Assembly: GCA_020054865.1 (NCBI GenBank)
Contig: JAIHAR010000002.1
Coordinates: forward strand, 62,001 to 126,000
Source: Deferribacteraceae bacterium
GTDB taxonomy: Bacteria > Chrysiogenota > Deferribacteres > Deferribacterales > Deferrivibrionaceae
DNA length: 64,000 nucleotides
Reading direction: 5' to 3'
Both the position numbers and the translations under genes were made by a program. Under the pieces are notes generated by a model. That model saw only the letters and a list, made by a program, of their open reading frames with translations. It made no database searches and was not told where the DNA came from. Of the stretch, positions 1 to 8,059 are shown piece by piece (positions within the stretch are counted from its first letter, which is position 1; the number at the start of each line of letters is the position of its first letter).

Positions 1-55
1 AGTCAATCCCGTTTTGCACCCATTTATCAAGAGGTATCACTTTTTTATCAAACAT
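1..55 (-). CDS. Glycine betaine/proline ABC transporter permease, N-terminal fragment (ProW/OpuAB-like)
   Basis: Only the first 18 codons lie in the window; the gene runs off the left edge. The start codon at 55-53 overlaps the end of the ATPase gene by 8 bases (ATGTTTGA) and is preceded by a purine-rich GGGCGG ribosome site. The peptide begins MFDKKVIPLDKWVQNGID, which resembles the short cytoplasmic lead (IPLDxWV) of ProW-type permeases. Position directly downstream of a ProV-type ATPase in the same operon supports the call. The fragment is too short to identify on its own. Confidence 0.65.
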   Translation of the reverse strand, partial: MFDKKVIPLDKWVQNGID

Positions 56-1274
56 TTTCCGCCCCCATTTCAACTTTGCTTGAATACAATGATTTCAGAA
101 AAGAATTCCTTGAAATAACCCCTTTAAACCTGTTTTCATCATCAACTACTGGTATAGGGATATTAGTTTTAGTTATAAGCTCCAGTATATTCTGCATAGG
201 CTCATTTATATTAACAGGCTCAATCTTTTCAAGGATAGCATCCAACAAGTTAGTATCACCTTCTCTGTCCATCTCCTCTTTCAACCTATCAGCACTTATT
301 ACTCCTACAAACCTTCTTTCTTTGTCCAGCACATATCCATAATCTTTATCATAGCTGATAAGCCTTTGTAGCGCCACTCTGGGGCCATCCCCCGGGTGTC
401 TTATTATGGTAACATGAGTGTCCTTTCTTATTAAATCTCCCGCCGTCAATATACTTGTAGGATCTACCCCTTTAAAAAATGCTCTAACATAATCATTGGC
501 TGGATTTTTCAAAATCTCCTCAGCGGTCCCAATCTGTACAATTTTCCCCCCTTCCATTATAGCTATTCTGTCACCTAATTTAATAGCTTCGTCCAGGTCG
601 TGGGAAATAAAAACTATTGTCCGTTTATGCTTTGCCTGCAATTCCAATAATTCATCCTGCATTTCACTTCTGATTAGTGGGTCAAGAGCTGAAAAAGCTT
701 CATCCATCAAAAGTATCTGAGGATCAACAGCCAGAGCTCTTGCAAGTCCAACCCTTTGCCTCATACCTCCTGACAATTCATCAGGCATGCTGTTGGCATA
801 TTGAGCAAGGCCAACCTGTTCAAGAGCTTTGAGCCCTCTTTCATATCTTTTGTTTTTTTCAATTTTAGATAACTCCAGACCAAAACACACATTGTCTATA
901 ACATTTAGATGAGGCAAGAGCGCAAAAGACTGAAATACCATGCTCATTTCACTTCTTCTCATATTTATAAGCTCTCTATCACTCAGCTTTGTAATATCTT
1001 TGCCGTTTATTATTACTTCCCCACTCGTGGGCTTGATAAGTCTATTAAGCATTCTCACAAGCGTTGATTTTCCTGAACCGGATAAGCCCATAACAACAAA
1101 AATCTCCCCTTCATTAATTGAAAATGAAGCATCCTGAACTCCCACATTATTCCCTGTCCTTTTAAAAATTTCATCCTTTGAAAGGCCTTGATTTAAAAGC
1201 TTCATAGCCTTTTCCGGAGTAGGACCAAAAATTTTGAATAAATTATTCACAACTATTTTTTGACTTTGACTCAT
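48..1274 (-). CDS. proV: Glycine betaine/L-proline ABC transporter ATP-binding protein (ProV/OpuAA-like)
   Basis: This is the ATPase of an osmoprotectant importer, driving uptake of glycine betaine or proline across the inner membrane. The 408-residue length is typical of ProV. Walker A GLSGSGKST is at residues 63-71, followed by the ABC signature LSGGMRQRVGLARAL and Walker B ILLMDEAFSALDP; MRQRVGLARAL and the N-terminal VNNLFKIFG segment are hallmarks of the family. The last ~120 residues form two CBS domains, which in OpuA-type ATPases sense ionic strength. The start at 1274 has a strong GGAGGG site. A permease gene follows with an 8-base overlap. Confidence 0.93.
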   Translation of the reverse strand: MSQSQKIVVNNLFKIFGPTPEKAMKLLNQGLSKDEIFKRTGNNVGVQDASFSINEGEIFVVMGLSGSGKSTLVRMLNRLIKPTSGEVIINGKDITKLSDRELINMRRSEMSMVFQSFALLPHLNVIDNVCFGLELSKIEKNKRYERGLKALEQVGLAQYANSMPDELSGGMRQRVGLARALAVDPQILLMDEAFSALDPLIRSEMQDELLELQAKHKRTIVFISHDLDEAIKLGDRIAIMEGGKIVQIGTAEEILKNPANDYVRAFFKGVDPTSILTAGDLIRKDTHVTIIRHPGDGPRVALQRLISYDKDYGYVLDKERRFVGVISADRLKEEMDREGDTNLLDAILEKIEPVNINEPMQNILELITKTNIPIPVVDDENRFKGVISRNSFLKSLYSSKVEMGAENV

Positions 1275-1366
1275 TAACCCTCCAATTATGAGATATTAAT
1301 TTTTTGGCTCTAACTTGAACTTTTTAGAAGAGATACAACGATTACTTACCTCTAACATAACAATCA

Positions 1367-1394
1367 ACCATAACATATATATCACATTTGTCAA
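1367..1394 (-). promoter_or_regulatory. Candidate sigma-70 promoter of the betaine transporter operon
   Basis: On the minus strand TTGACA (1394-1389) is followed after 16 bases by TATGGT (1372-1367), about 95 bases upstream of the ATPase start. The -35 is a perfect match but the -10 is only 4 of 6, so the call is tentative. Confidence 0.35.
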
Positions 1395-1466
1395 GTTTGC
1401 CACCCGAGACAAACCTTTTTGAAAAAGAGTCAGACACATTTTGCCGGCAACATTCGCATTAAAATA

Positions 1467-1495
1467 TTTCAATATCTTGATTTTTCTGCTATAAT
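1467..1495 (+). promoter_or_regulatory. Extended -10 promoter placing the TPR gene start at +1
   Basis: A perfect -10 TATAAT (1490-1495) is preceded by TGC, giving an extended -10 element. The -35 region is poor (TTTCAA at 1467-1472, spacing 17). The ATG of the TPR gene begins at 1502, six bases after the -10, which is where transcription should start. There is no room for a Shine-Dalgarno sequence in such an mRNA, so it should be leaderless. Confidence 0.6.
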
Positions 1496-1501
1496 TTCTA
1501 C

Positions 1502-4108
1502 ATGCGAACAATACTTTTAGTTTTTGTTATTTCAGCATTCAGCCTGATGTGTTTTGCCGGGGAAATACTTATAAAACAACTCGACTATGCCACAGAGCTT
1601 TACATTAAGGAAGACAAAGTAGAAATACTGTCTTCACAACTAAATGATAAAAATGCAACAATCACTTTTAATAAAAATATAGATATTAACGTTGAAAAGC
1701 TTTCAGACATTTTTATAAAAAACATGACTTCTGACAAAAATAAACTTTATATTTCACTAAAAATGCCTGCAAGTCTTGACACGGCAAAAGTTTCTGACGG
1801 AGTCAAAATTATTTTTTCCAAAAAAATCATTAACAACAATGCCAATGTAAAAAATGTAATAGAAAGTCCCAAGGCAATCACAGGAAAGAAAATTTTAAAA
1901 GACCCGCAGGCAGAAAGTGATATTTTGAAAATAAAAAATGCAATTAACAATGAAGATTATCAAAATGCCATATTGCAAATAAATGATTTTTTGTCAAAAC
2001 ACGGAGACGATATTTATGGACAAGAGGCATATTACCTTCTCGGGATAGCTTATATGGGGCTTGGAAAAATATCAGACAAAAATTACGTACAGGCCTCAGC
2101 AATATTTGAAGACTTTGCCAAAAGATTCACAAATAGCTATCTTTACATTGACGCATTATGGAATTCTGCTACTGCCAAAGAAAAAGCAGGCCTTTACTAT
2201 GAAGCGATTTTCGAATACAGGAACATCATAAGCGCAATGCCTGAAACAGATATCGCAAGAAAGGCATACGAAAAAATAGGGTTAATTTATGAAAATATCG
2301 GGCAGTTTGATAAGGCAATAGAAAGCTACAAAGAAATGCTCAGCATATTCAAAATTGATAATGTAAAATTTTATGCAAAAATAGGTATGCTTTACAGCCA
2401 ACTGAAAGATATAAATGCTGCATACGAATACTTTTCAAAGATAATTGATAAAGATATTGAGTACAATGAACTTGGGGAAGATATACTGTTCAGTCTTGCT
2501 GAAATTCTTGAAAAAAAAGAATTTTATAACAGGGCAATAGATGTATACGAGAAAATATACAATCTATTCCCCGATGGTAAATTTGCTGACCTTGCAATGT
2601 ATAATGCTGCAAAAATATTTGAAAAAACCGGCAAAGATAAAATCGCCGACCAATTATACCTTGATACAAAAAACAAATATTACAACAAAAAAGGTGGTCT
2701 GCTGGCTGCTTTAAGATACGCCGACAAGTACCTTGATAAAAATATCACGGATTACTGGGTGGAATTTTTAAATTATGTTATCAATACCGATATAGACGTA
2801 AACATAAGAGCAGAGGGATATTTGCTTATAATCAGTTCTTACTTCAGAGAAAAAATATTTGACAAAACATTGGAATACATAAAAATATTTGAAACAAATT
2901 TCTTTGATTCACCATATCTTCAGCAGGTTTATGAAATAAAACAAAAAATTTACATGGAAAATGCAAAAAATTTCTTTATGCAAAATGACCTGAAAATGGC
3001 AAAAGCTGAAATTGACAAACTGCTCACGGAGTTTCCTGATACAAAATTTAAAGATGAAATAGGCAAGATACTTGAATATATAAAATTTACTGAAATCAAC
3101 TCACTGCTTGAACAAAAAAAGTACCTGGATGCAATAAAATCATCTGAAGAGTATCTTGCCTCAAGAACTTCTTCCACAGATATTAAAAGATGGAAAAAAC
3201 TCCTTGATAAAGCATATTACGAATACATATTGTCACTTGAAAATTCAGGCAACTTTGATGCTTCAGAGCTTTTTACAAAAGAATATTTTATAAACATACG
3301 TGAAGGGGAAAGCAGTAAAAAACTTCAGGATATACTCAACAGAAATCTTGTGCGCAAATTTTCAAAGCTTGCAGAAGACAGAAACTACATTGACATACTC
3401 AAATCGTACAATGACAATAAATCCTGGATAAAATATCTCTATCAGGATGCAAAAGAATCAATCTTCAGTTACGTTGCATACGCATATTACTCACTTGGCG
3501 AAATAAAAAGGGCAAAAGATATCATAATTCAAATCAAAGATGTAATAAATAATGAAGTTTTTATCATAAAACTCTTACTGAATGAAGACACCTTTAATTA
3601 TGATATAAACAAATTAAATCAGGAGCAGTTGCAGTTTCTCGCCAAGGAGTTTTACAAAAATGACCCCAAAAGAGGTTTTAATGAACTCAAAAAATACAAG
3701 CAGGACTATAAATTATCTGTAATGTTAAGAAATATACTCACGGAAAAAATAACCGATGATGCGATTCTTAAGGATTTTTATACCGAAATTTTTAAGTTCA
3801 ACATTTCAGAAGACAATGAACTCTCAAGAATATTATTTAAGGCAGGTGTATACTATTTCAACAACAAGAATTATCTTCAAGCCAGAAGCTTTTTTGAAAA
3901 ATTATTTAACCTGAACAATATAGACAACAAAATAAAAGGGGATGCTGCATTTTACCTTGGTAAGATAGCCTTAAATGAAGGTAACAATGATGAGGCAATT
4001 AAATATTTTCAAAATGTGGCAGATAATTTCAAAGAGTCTGAATATTACGATAAAGCAACTGTTGAGTTGAGGGATTTAAATTGGAAAAAGAAACTAAGAA
4101 GTCAATAG
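1502..4108 (+). CDS. Secreted tetratricopeptide-repeat protein of unknown function
   Basis: The 868-residue protein starts with a signal peptide (hydrophobic ILLVFVISAFSLMCFA, likely cut near residue 20) and so should act in the periplasm. Residues ~25-110 form a beta-rich region resembling AMIN-type domains. From ~135 onward there are many degenerate TPR units, such as EDYQNAILQINDFLSKHGDD and a last one near 810-860 (GDAAFYLGKIALNEGNNDEA). It resembles BamD/YbgF-like envelope scaffolds, but no family member can be named. Its end overlaps the downstream kinase gene by 28 bases, so the two are co-transcribed. Translation appears leaderless. It could be an envelope sensor feeding the kinase, but that is a guess from position only. 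Confidence 0.8.
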   Translation: MRTILLVFVISAFSLMCFAGEILIKQLDYATELYIKEDKVEILSSQLNDKNATITFNKNIDINVEKLSDIFIKNMTSDKNKLYISLKMPASLDTAKVSDGVKIIFSKKIINNNANVKNVIESPKAITGKKILKDPQAESDILKIKNAINNEDYQNAILQINDFLSKHGDDIYGQEAYYLLGIAYMGLGKISDKNYVQASAIFEDFAKRFTNSYLYIDALWNSATAKEKAGLYYEAIFEYRNIISAMPETDIARKAYEKIGLIYENIGQFDKAIESYKEMLSIFKIDNVKFYAKIGMLYSQLKDINAAYEYFSKIIDKDIEYNELGEDILFSLAEILEKKEFYNRAIDVYEKIYNLFPDGKFADLAMYNAAKIFEKTGKDKIADQLYLDTKNKYYNKKGGLLAALRYADKYLDKNITDYWVEFLNYVINTDIDVNIRAEGYLLIISSYFREKIFDKTLEYIKIFETNFFDSPYLQQVYEIKQKIYMENAKNFFMQNDLKMAKAEIDKLLTEFPDTKFKDEIGKILEYIKFTEINSLLEQKKYLDAIKSSEEYLASRTSSTDIKRWKKLLDKAYYEYILSLENSGNFDASELFTKEYFINIREGESSKKLQDILNRNLVRKFSKLAEDRNYIDILKSYNDNKSWIKYLYQDAKESIFSYVAYAYYSLGEIKRAKDIIIQIKDVINNEVFIIKLLLNEDTFNYDINKLNQEQLQFLAKEFYKNDPKRGFNELKKYKQDYKLSVMLRNILTEKITDDAILKDFYTEIFKFNISEDNELSRILFKAGVYYFNNKNYLQARSFFEKLFNLNNIDNKIKGDAAFYLGKIALNEGNNDEAIKYFQNVADNFKESEYYDKATVELRDLNWKKKLRSQ

Positions 4109-5199
4109 ATATAAAAGAGCTTCAGGAAGCATTTAAGATATTCAGCGAAGCATCATCCTCACTTACTGCAAGCTATGAAGCACTTAAAACAGAAGTTGAG
4201 AGGTTAAAGGATGAATTAAAAGAGAAAAACAGGCAGATAAAGGAATATGGAGAGCTTGTAGATACTATTTTAATGAACAGTAGCAGCGGAATACTGACAG
4301 TAAGCAATACATATGAAATTCTTCTGAAAAACAAAATTGCCGACAATACCATTAAAAATTTCGGCAAGGATTTTTTAAACAACCTTTACTCCTTCACTGA
4401 AAGTGGTATCTATGAGTTTAATATAAAAGAAAACTATTTCAAACTCAGTGTAAGTAAATTTAATATGAACAATATTTTTGGCCTTATCTATATATTTGAT
4501 GACATCACAACTCTGAAAATTACGGAAATTGAGAAAAGCCGCAACGAAAAGTTGACCCTTATGGGCGAAATGGCAGCAAATATTGCCCATCAAATAAGAA
4601 ATCCGCTCGGCAGCATCGAACTTTTCACATCAATACTGCAGAGAGATATTTCCGCTGACACCGAAAAAACAAAACTTACCGGCGCTATTTTGAAAGGGGT
4701 AAAGACTATCAATAATACCATCTCAAATATTCTTTTATTTACCAAGGATGTAAAAGTGAACAAACAAAAATGTTACATTTCTGACATAATTGATGATGTT
4801 GTGTTGTATCTTATGCACCTTATGAAAGATAAAAACATTATTTTTCAAAACAAAATCAATGAAGAAGATACTGCTTATTGCGATGTGGAGCTTATAAAGC
4901 AGTGCATTATGAACCTTATACACAATGCAATCGATGCAGTGGATGAAAACGGTAAAATTGTTGTAACATCTTTTTGCAATGAAAAACATTCAGTAATTGA
5001 AATCACTGACAACGGTAAAGGGATACCTGAAGAATTTTTAAACAGGCTGTTTATACCATTTCAGACTACAAAAGCAAAAGGGACAGGTCTTGGATTATCA
5101 ATTGTCTATAAAATCATAAAAGCTCATGGTGGCAACATTATTCCTGAGAGCAAACAAAGAGAATACACCTCTTTCAAAATTATACTGCCAAATAAATAG
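4081..5199 (+). CDS. PAS-containing sensor histidine kinase, NtrB/FlgS-like
   Basis: This cytoplasmic kinase has 372 residues and no membrane segment. An N-terminal coiled coil (~10-60) leads to a PAS-like domain (~62-150), then HisKA with the phosphorylated His170 in AHQIRNPLGS. The HATPase domain has an N box (NLIHNAIDAV), G1 box (DNGKGIPEEF) and G2 box (GTGLGLSIV). The start is a TTG preceded by GAGGG at suitable spacing, inside the end of the TPR gene. It is paired with the sigma-54 activator that begins 11 bases downstream. The segment around His170 resembles FleS/FlgS flagellar kinases, so a flagellar role is possible; nitrogen control is an alternative. Confidence 0.88.
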   Translation: MEKETKKSIDIKELQEAFKIFSEASSSLTASYEALKTEVERLKDELKEKNRQIKEYGELVDTILMNSSSGILTVSNTYEILLKNKIADNTIKNFGKDFLNNLYSFTESGIYEFNIKENYFKLSVSKFNMNNIFGLIYIFDDITTLKITEIEKSRNEKLTLMGEMAANIAHQIRNPLGSIELFTSILQRDISADTEKTKLTGAILKGVKTINNTISNILLFTKDVKVNKQKCYISDIIDDVVLYLMHLMKDKNIIFQNKINEEDTAYCDVELIKQCIMNLIHNAIDAVDENGKIVVTSFCNEKHSVIEITDNGKGIPEEFLNRLFIPFQTTKAKGTGLGLSIVYKIIKAHGGNIIPESKQREYTSFKIILPNK

Positions 5200-5209
5200 T
5201 GAGGGGATT

Positions 5210-6616
5210 ATGGTTGACAAAAAAAGCATTCTTATAGTGGATGACGATGACAATATGCAAAGTGCGCTTTTTGAGACGGTAAAAAGGATGAATTTTGATG
5301 TGGATGTGGCATCGGATGGAAGTGAAGGGTTTGATATGGCAATGAAAAAGCCTTATGATTTGATAATTTCCGATATCCGTATGCCAAAGATTGACGGTCT
5401 TAAAATGTACGAAATGCTCAAATCCGCCGGGATAAATACCCCAATATGCTTTATTACTGCCTACGGAACTGTGGACAATGCCGTAAAAGCCTTAAAAGAA
5501 GGTGCATTCGATTTTATCATAAAACCATTCCCTATCGAAGCTATTGAAGAGATGATAAAAAGGGTATTTGAAATAAAAGATGCCATAAAAACCCCATCCG
5601 ATAACCCAACCAACCTTGTCTATAAAAGTAAATTCATGGAAGAAGTATTTAACATTTCAAAAGATATTGCCCCTACTGAGGCAACAGTTCTTATTACAGG
5701 GGAATCAGGGACTGGCAAAGAGGTTGTTGCCAGATTTATCCATGAAAACAGTAAAAGAAAAGGGGAATTTGTTGCGATAAATTGCGCAGCTATACCTGAA
5801 AGTCTTATTGAAAGTGAGCTTTTTGGTTATGAAAAAGGTGCCTTTACCGGGGCTGTCAGTAAAAAGGCGGGAAAATTTGAGCTTGCTGACGGTGGGACGC
5901 TCCTTCTTGATGAAATTGGAGAAGTCCCTTTAAATCTACAGGCAAAACTGCTTCGTGTGCTGCAAGAAAAAGAGATAGAAAGGCTTGGGTCCACCACCAA
6001 ACAAAAAGTAAACGTAAGAATTATAGCTACAACCAACAGAAACCTGAAAACAGAAGTGGAAAAGGGAAATTTTAGAGAAGATTTATATTACAGACTAAAT
6101 GTTATAAATATAGAATTGCCCCCTTTGAGAAAGAGAAAAGAAGATATAATCGCTATGACAAGTTTTTTTATAAAAAAATACAGCGAAATAAATTCAAAAC
6201 CTTTAAAGAAGCTTTCTCAGGAAACAGTAAACCATTTACTAAGTTACGATTGGCCTGGAAATGTCAGGGAATTAGAACATACGATTGAGAGAGCTGTAAT
6301 ACTTTCCAAAGAAAAATACATCACCCCGAGAGATTTATTTTTACACGGCATAACATTCAATGACACACTCTCAAGTGAGCAAAAAATCCAACCGATAGCA
6401 TATGAAAATAATATTCATGAAGAGCATGATAACATAAAATTAGAAGCCGGTGTCACAATCTCTCAAATGGAGCAAGAGCTTATATTAAAAACCTTAAGAG
6501 AAGTTGACGGCAACCGTACCAAAGCTGCAGAGCTGTTAGGGATCACTGTCAGGACTTTGCGCAACAAGCTCAACGAATATAGAGAAAAAGGTATTGATTT
6601 GACAGGTATCGATTAA
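5210..6616 (+). CDS. NtrC-family sigma-54-dependent response regulator
   Basis: This activator has 468 residues and three domains. The receiver (1-120) has phospho-acceptor Asp55 in LIISDIRMPKID. The AAA+ domain (~140-375) has Walker A GESGTGKE and the sigma-54-contacting GAFTGA loop. A C-terminal Fis-type helix-turn-helix ends in LLGITVRTLRNKLNEY. All key residues are intact, so it should activate RpoN promoters when phosphorylated by the upstream kinase. The chosen ATG has GAGGGG at good spacing; the frame is open further upstream but into the kinase gene. FlgR/FleR-like flagellar control is possible because the window also holds a FlgM-like gene, but no target is visible here. Confidence 0.92.
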   Translation: MVDKKSILIVDDDDNMQSALFETVKRMNFDVDVASDGSEGFDMAMKKPYDLIISDIRMPKIDGLKMYEMLKSAGINTPICFITAYGTVDNAVKALKEGAFDFIIKPFPIEAIEEMIKRVFEIKDAIKTPSDNPTNLVYKSKFMEEVFNISKDIAPTEATVLITGESGTGKEVVARFIHENSKRKGEFVAINCAAIPESLIESELFGYEKGAFTGAVSKKAGKFELADGGTLLLDEIGEVPLNLQAKLLRVLQEKEIERLGSTTKQKVNVRIIATTNRNLKTEVEKGNFREDLYYRLNVINIELPPLRKRKEDIIAMTSFFIKKYSEINSKPLKKLSQETVNHLLSYDWPGNVRELEHTIERAVILSKEKYITPRDLFLHGITFNDTLSSEQKIQPIAYENNIHEEHDNIKLEAGVTISQMEQELILKTLREVDGNRTKAAELLGITVRTLRNKLNEYREKGIDLTGID

Positions 6617-6630
6617 GTGTATTGTAAAAA

Positions 6631-6654
6631 AAAGGGAAGCCCAAGCTTCCCTTT
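6631..6654. terminator. Bidirectional intrinsic terminator
   Basis: A perfect 10-bp stem, AAAGGGAAGC / GCTTCCCTTT, with a CCAA loop lies between two convergent genes. The minus-strand tail is strongly U-rich (eight T in a row) and the plus-strand tail is moderately so. It can end both the sigma-54 activator transcript and the haem-HAMP gene transcript. Confidence 0.85.
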
Positions 6655-6658
6655 CAAT

Positions 6659-7477
6659 TTATTTTAAGTTCATCATCTTTTTGAAACTGATTCTTAATCT
6701 TTCGATTGCTTTTGAAAGCTCTCCAATTTCATCTTCCCGATGGATTTCGGCAGATACATTTATCTCGCCCGTACTAATCTTATCTGCCTGATCAGTCAGT
6801 TTTTTTATAGGCTTAACGACAATTACATTCATCAAATAAACCATAATTACAAGCAAGACTGCCATGGTAATCCCAAAAAATGAAGCATAATAAATACGGT
6901 TTTGCTTAATTTGCTGAATGATATCCTCTATCGGTATTGTAATACTTATTCCACCCTCAATGCTGCCAAGCTCATAATTAGGATGACATTTAAGGCAAAA
7001 TTGTGAAGTAACCATCGGTTTAACATAACGTAGTATTTTTTTATCAAAATCAAACTTATATATCTCAGCATCAGGACTCATTGCTCTAAATTTCATCAAT
7101 GCCTGGTTTTCAAAAGCATCAGATAAATTTTTAGGATTAAGTGGCTTTGGACTCACAACCCTAAATTTGTAATCTTTATTACCCAAACTTGCATCGGAAA
7201 GCTCTGCCAGCACAATAGATGTATTTTTCCTCGCATATCTTCCTTCTTTTACAATATACCTGTCATCTTTTATATCTTTAATCCATATACCGCCATTCTT
7301 ACCAATCCATGTTTTCAAATAATCTAGCTGTTGATAAATAACCTGTGCTTGTTTCAGCTTTTGATCCATAATTTCTGTTTTTTTCTGCTGATCCATAATA
7401 AAATAAAAAGCACCAAAAATAATCAGTAATACAATAAAAATTGCAAAGTTAATCTTGGATTGAATACTTTTAAACAT
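6659..7477 (-). CDS. Membrane protein with haem-type DUF3365 sensor domain and HAMP domain
   Basis: The 272-residue protein has a membrane helix at 10-28, a periplasmic domain with a c-type haem motif (Cys161, Cys164, His165 in CLKCH), a second helix at ~193-218 and a HAMP domain to ~265. It then stops. The periplasmic part is of the DUF3365/Tll0287 type and closely resembles that of the kinase at 59066-60610 (shared LKCH, GGISI and IP segments). There is no kinase, methyl-accepting or cyclase output domain, which is unusual for a HAMP protein. It may pass its signal through a partner. The GGAGG ribosome site fixes the start. Confidence 0.82.
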   Translation of the reverse strand: MFKSIQSKINFAIFIVLLIIFGAFYFIMDQQKKTEIMDQKLKQAQVIYQQLDYLKTWIGKNGGIWIKDIKDDRYIVKEGRYARKNTSIVLAELSDASLGNKDYKFRVVSPKPLNPKNLSDAFENQALMKFRAMSPDAEIYKFDFDKKILRYVKPMVTSQFCLKCHPNYELGSIEGGISITIPIEDIIQQIKQNRIYYASFFGITMAVLLVIMVYLMNVIVVKPIKKLTDQADKISTGEINVSAEIHREDEIGELSKAIERLRISFKKMMNLK

Positions 7478-7501
7478 AACAACCTCCGGTTATAATAAAA
7501 T

Positions 7502-7978
7502 CTAATCCTTCAATTTTTCAGTTATCTTCCCTTTCATCAAATCAATAAACTTTTTTCTGTCCTCAATCTTATCTATCTCTTTGGAAAGGTTTTCTATAAT
7601 AGTGTGCATCTGATAAACATTCATCTTCTCTTTCTTTTGAACATTCTTCTCAACTATCAGTGATGCAACAGGCCCTATAAATAAAGATAAGGACTTAATA
7701 AGGCAATCATTAAAATCTGAACATTCAAGACTATATTCATCCAGTACATCCCCACCACTTGAACCTGATAGTTCATCTTCATCAACATCAACGGCAGAGA
7801 GCTTTTTTAGTTCATTTATCTTTTCAACACATTCCTGCAAATCCATATGACACGAATCTGCCAGCTCATTCAAGTCCTTTTTCCCATCAATCAATATAAA
7901 AAGCCTTCTAAGTTTTATATCATTTACCTTGAGCTCATTAAGACCAATTAACTTTCGGGGCACAACATTTGGATTCAT
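7502..7978 (-). CDS. Small two-part cytoplasmic protein, unknown function
   Basis: I do not recognise a named family. The 158-residue protein has an N-terminal winged-helix-like part (~10-65, with LFILIDGKKDLNELA) and an acidic linker (VDVDEDEL) with a glycine-serine stretch. The C-terminal helical part contains FIGPVASLIVEK and resembles the short domain found at the end of some bacterial kinases and TPR proteins (DUF8082-like). The start is set at 7978 because GGAGG sits 5 bases before it; an ATG at 7990 overlaps that ribosome site. It lies 24 bases upstream of the haem-HAMP gene on the same strand, so the two probably share a transcript and a pathway. Confidence 0.6.
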   Translation of the reverse strand: MNPNVVPRKLIGLNELKVNDIKLRRLFILIDGKKDLNELADSCHMDLQECVEKINELKKLSAVDVDEDELSGSSGGDVLDEYSLECSDFNDCLIKSLSLFIGPVASLIVEKNVQKKEKMNVYQMHTIIENLSKEIDKIEDRKKFIDLMKGKITEKLKD

Positions 7979-8059
7979 TACTTCCTCCATTAAAATAAAC
8001 TATGCACATTTTAATTTTAACACAATTTTATAAACATGCAATAAAATCAAATAGTTTAA

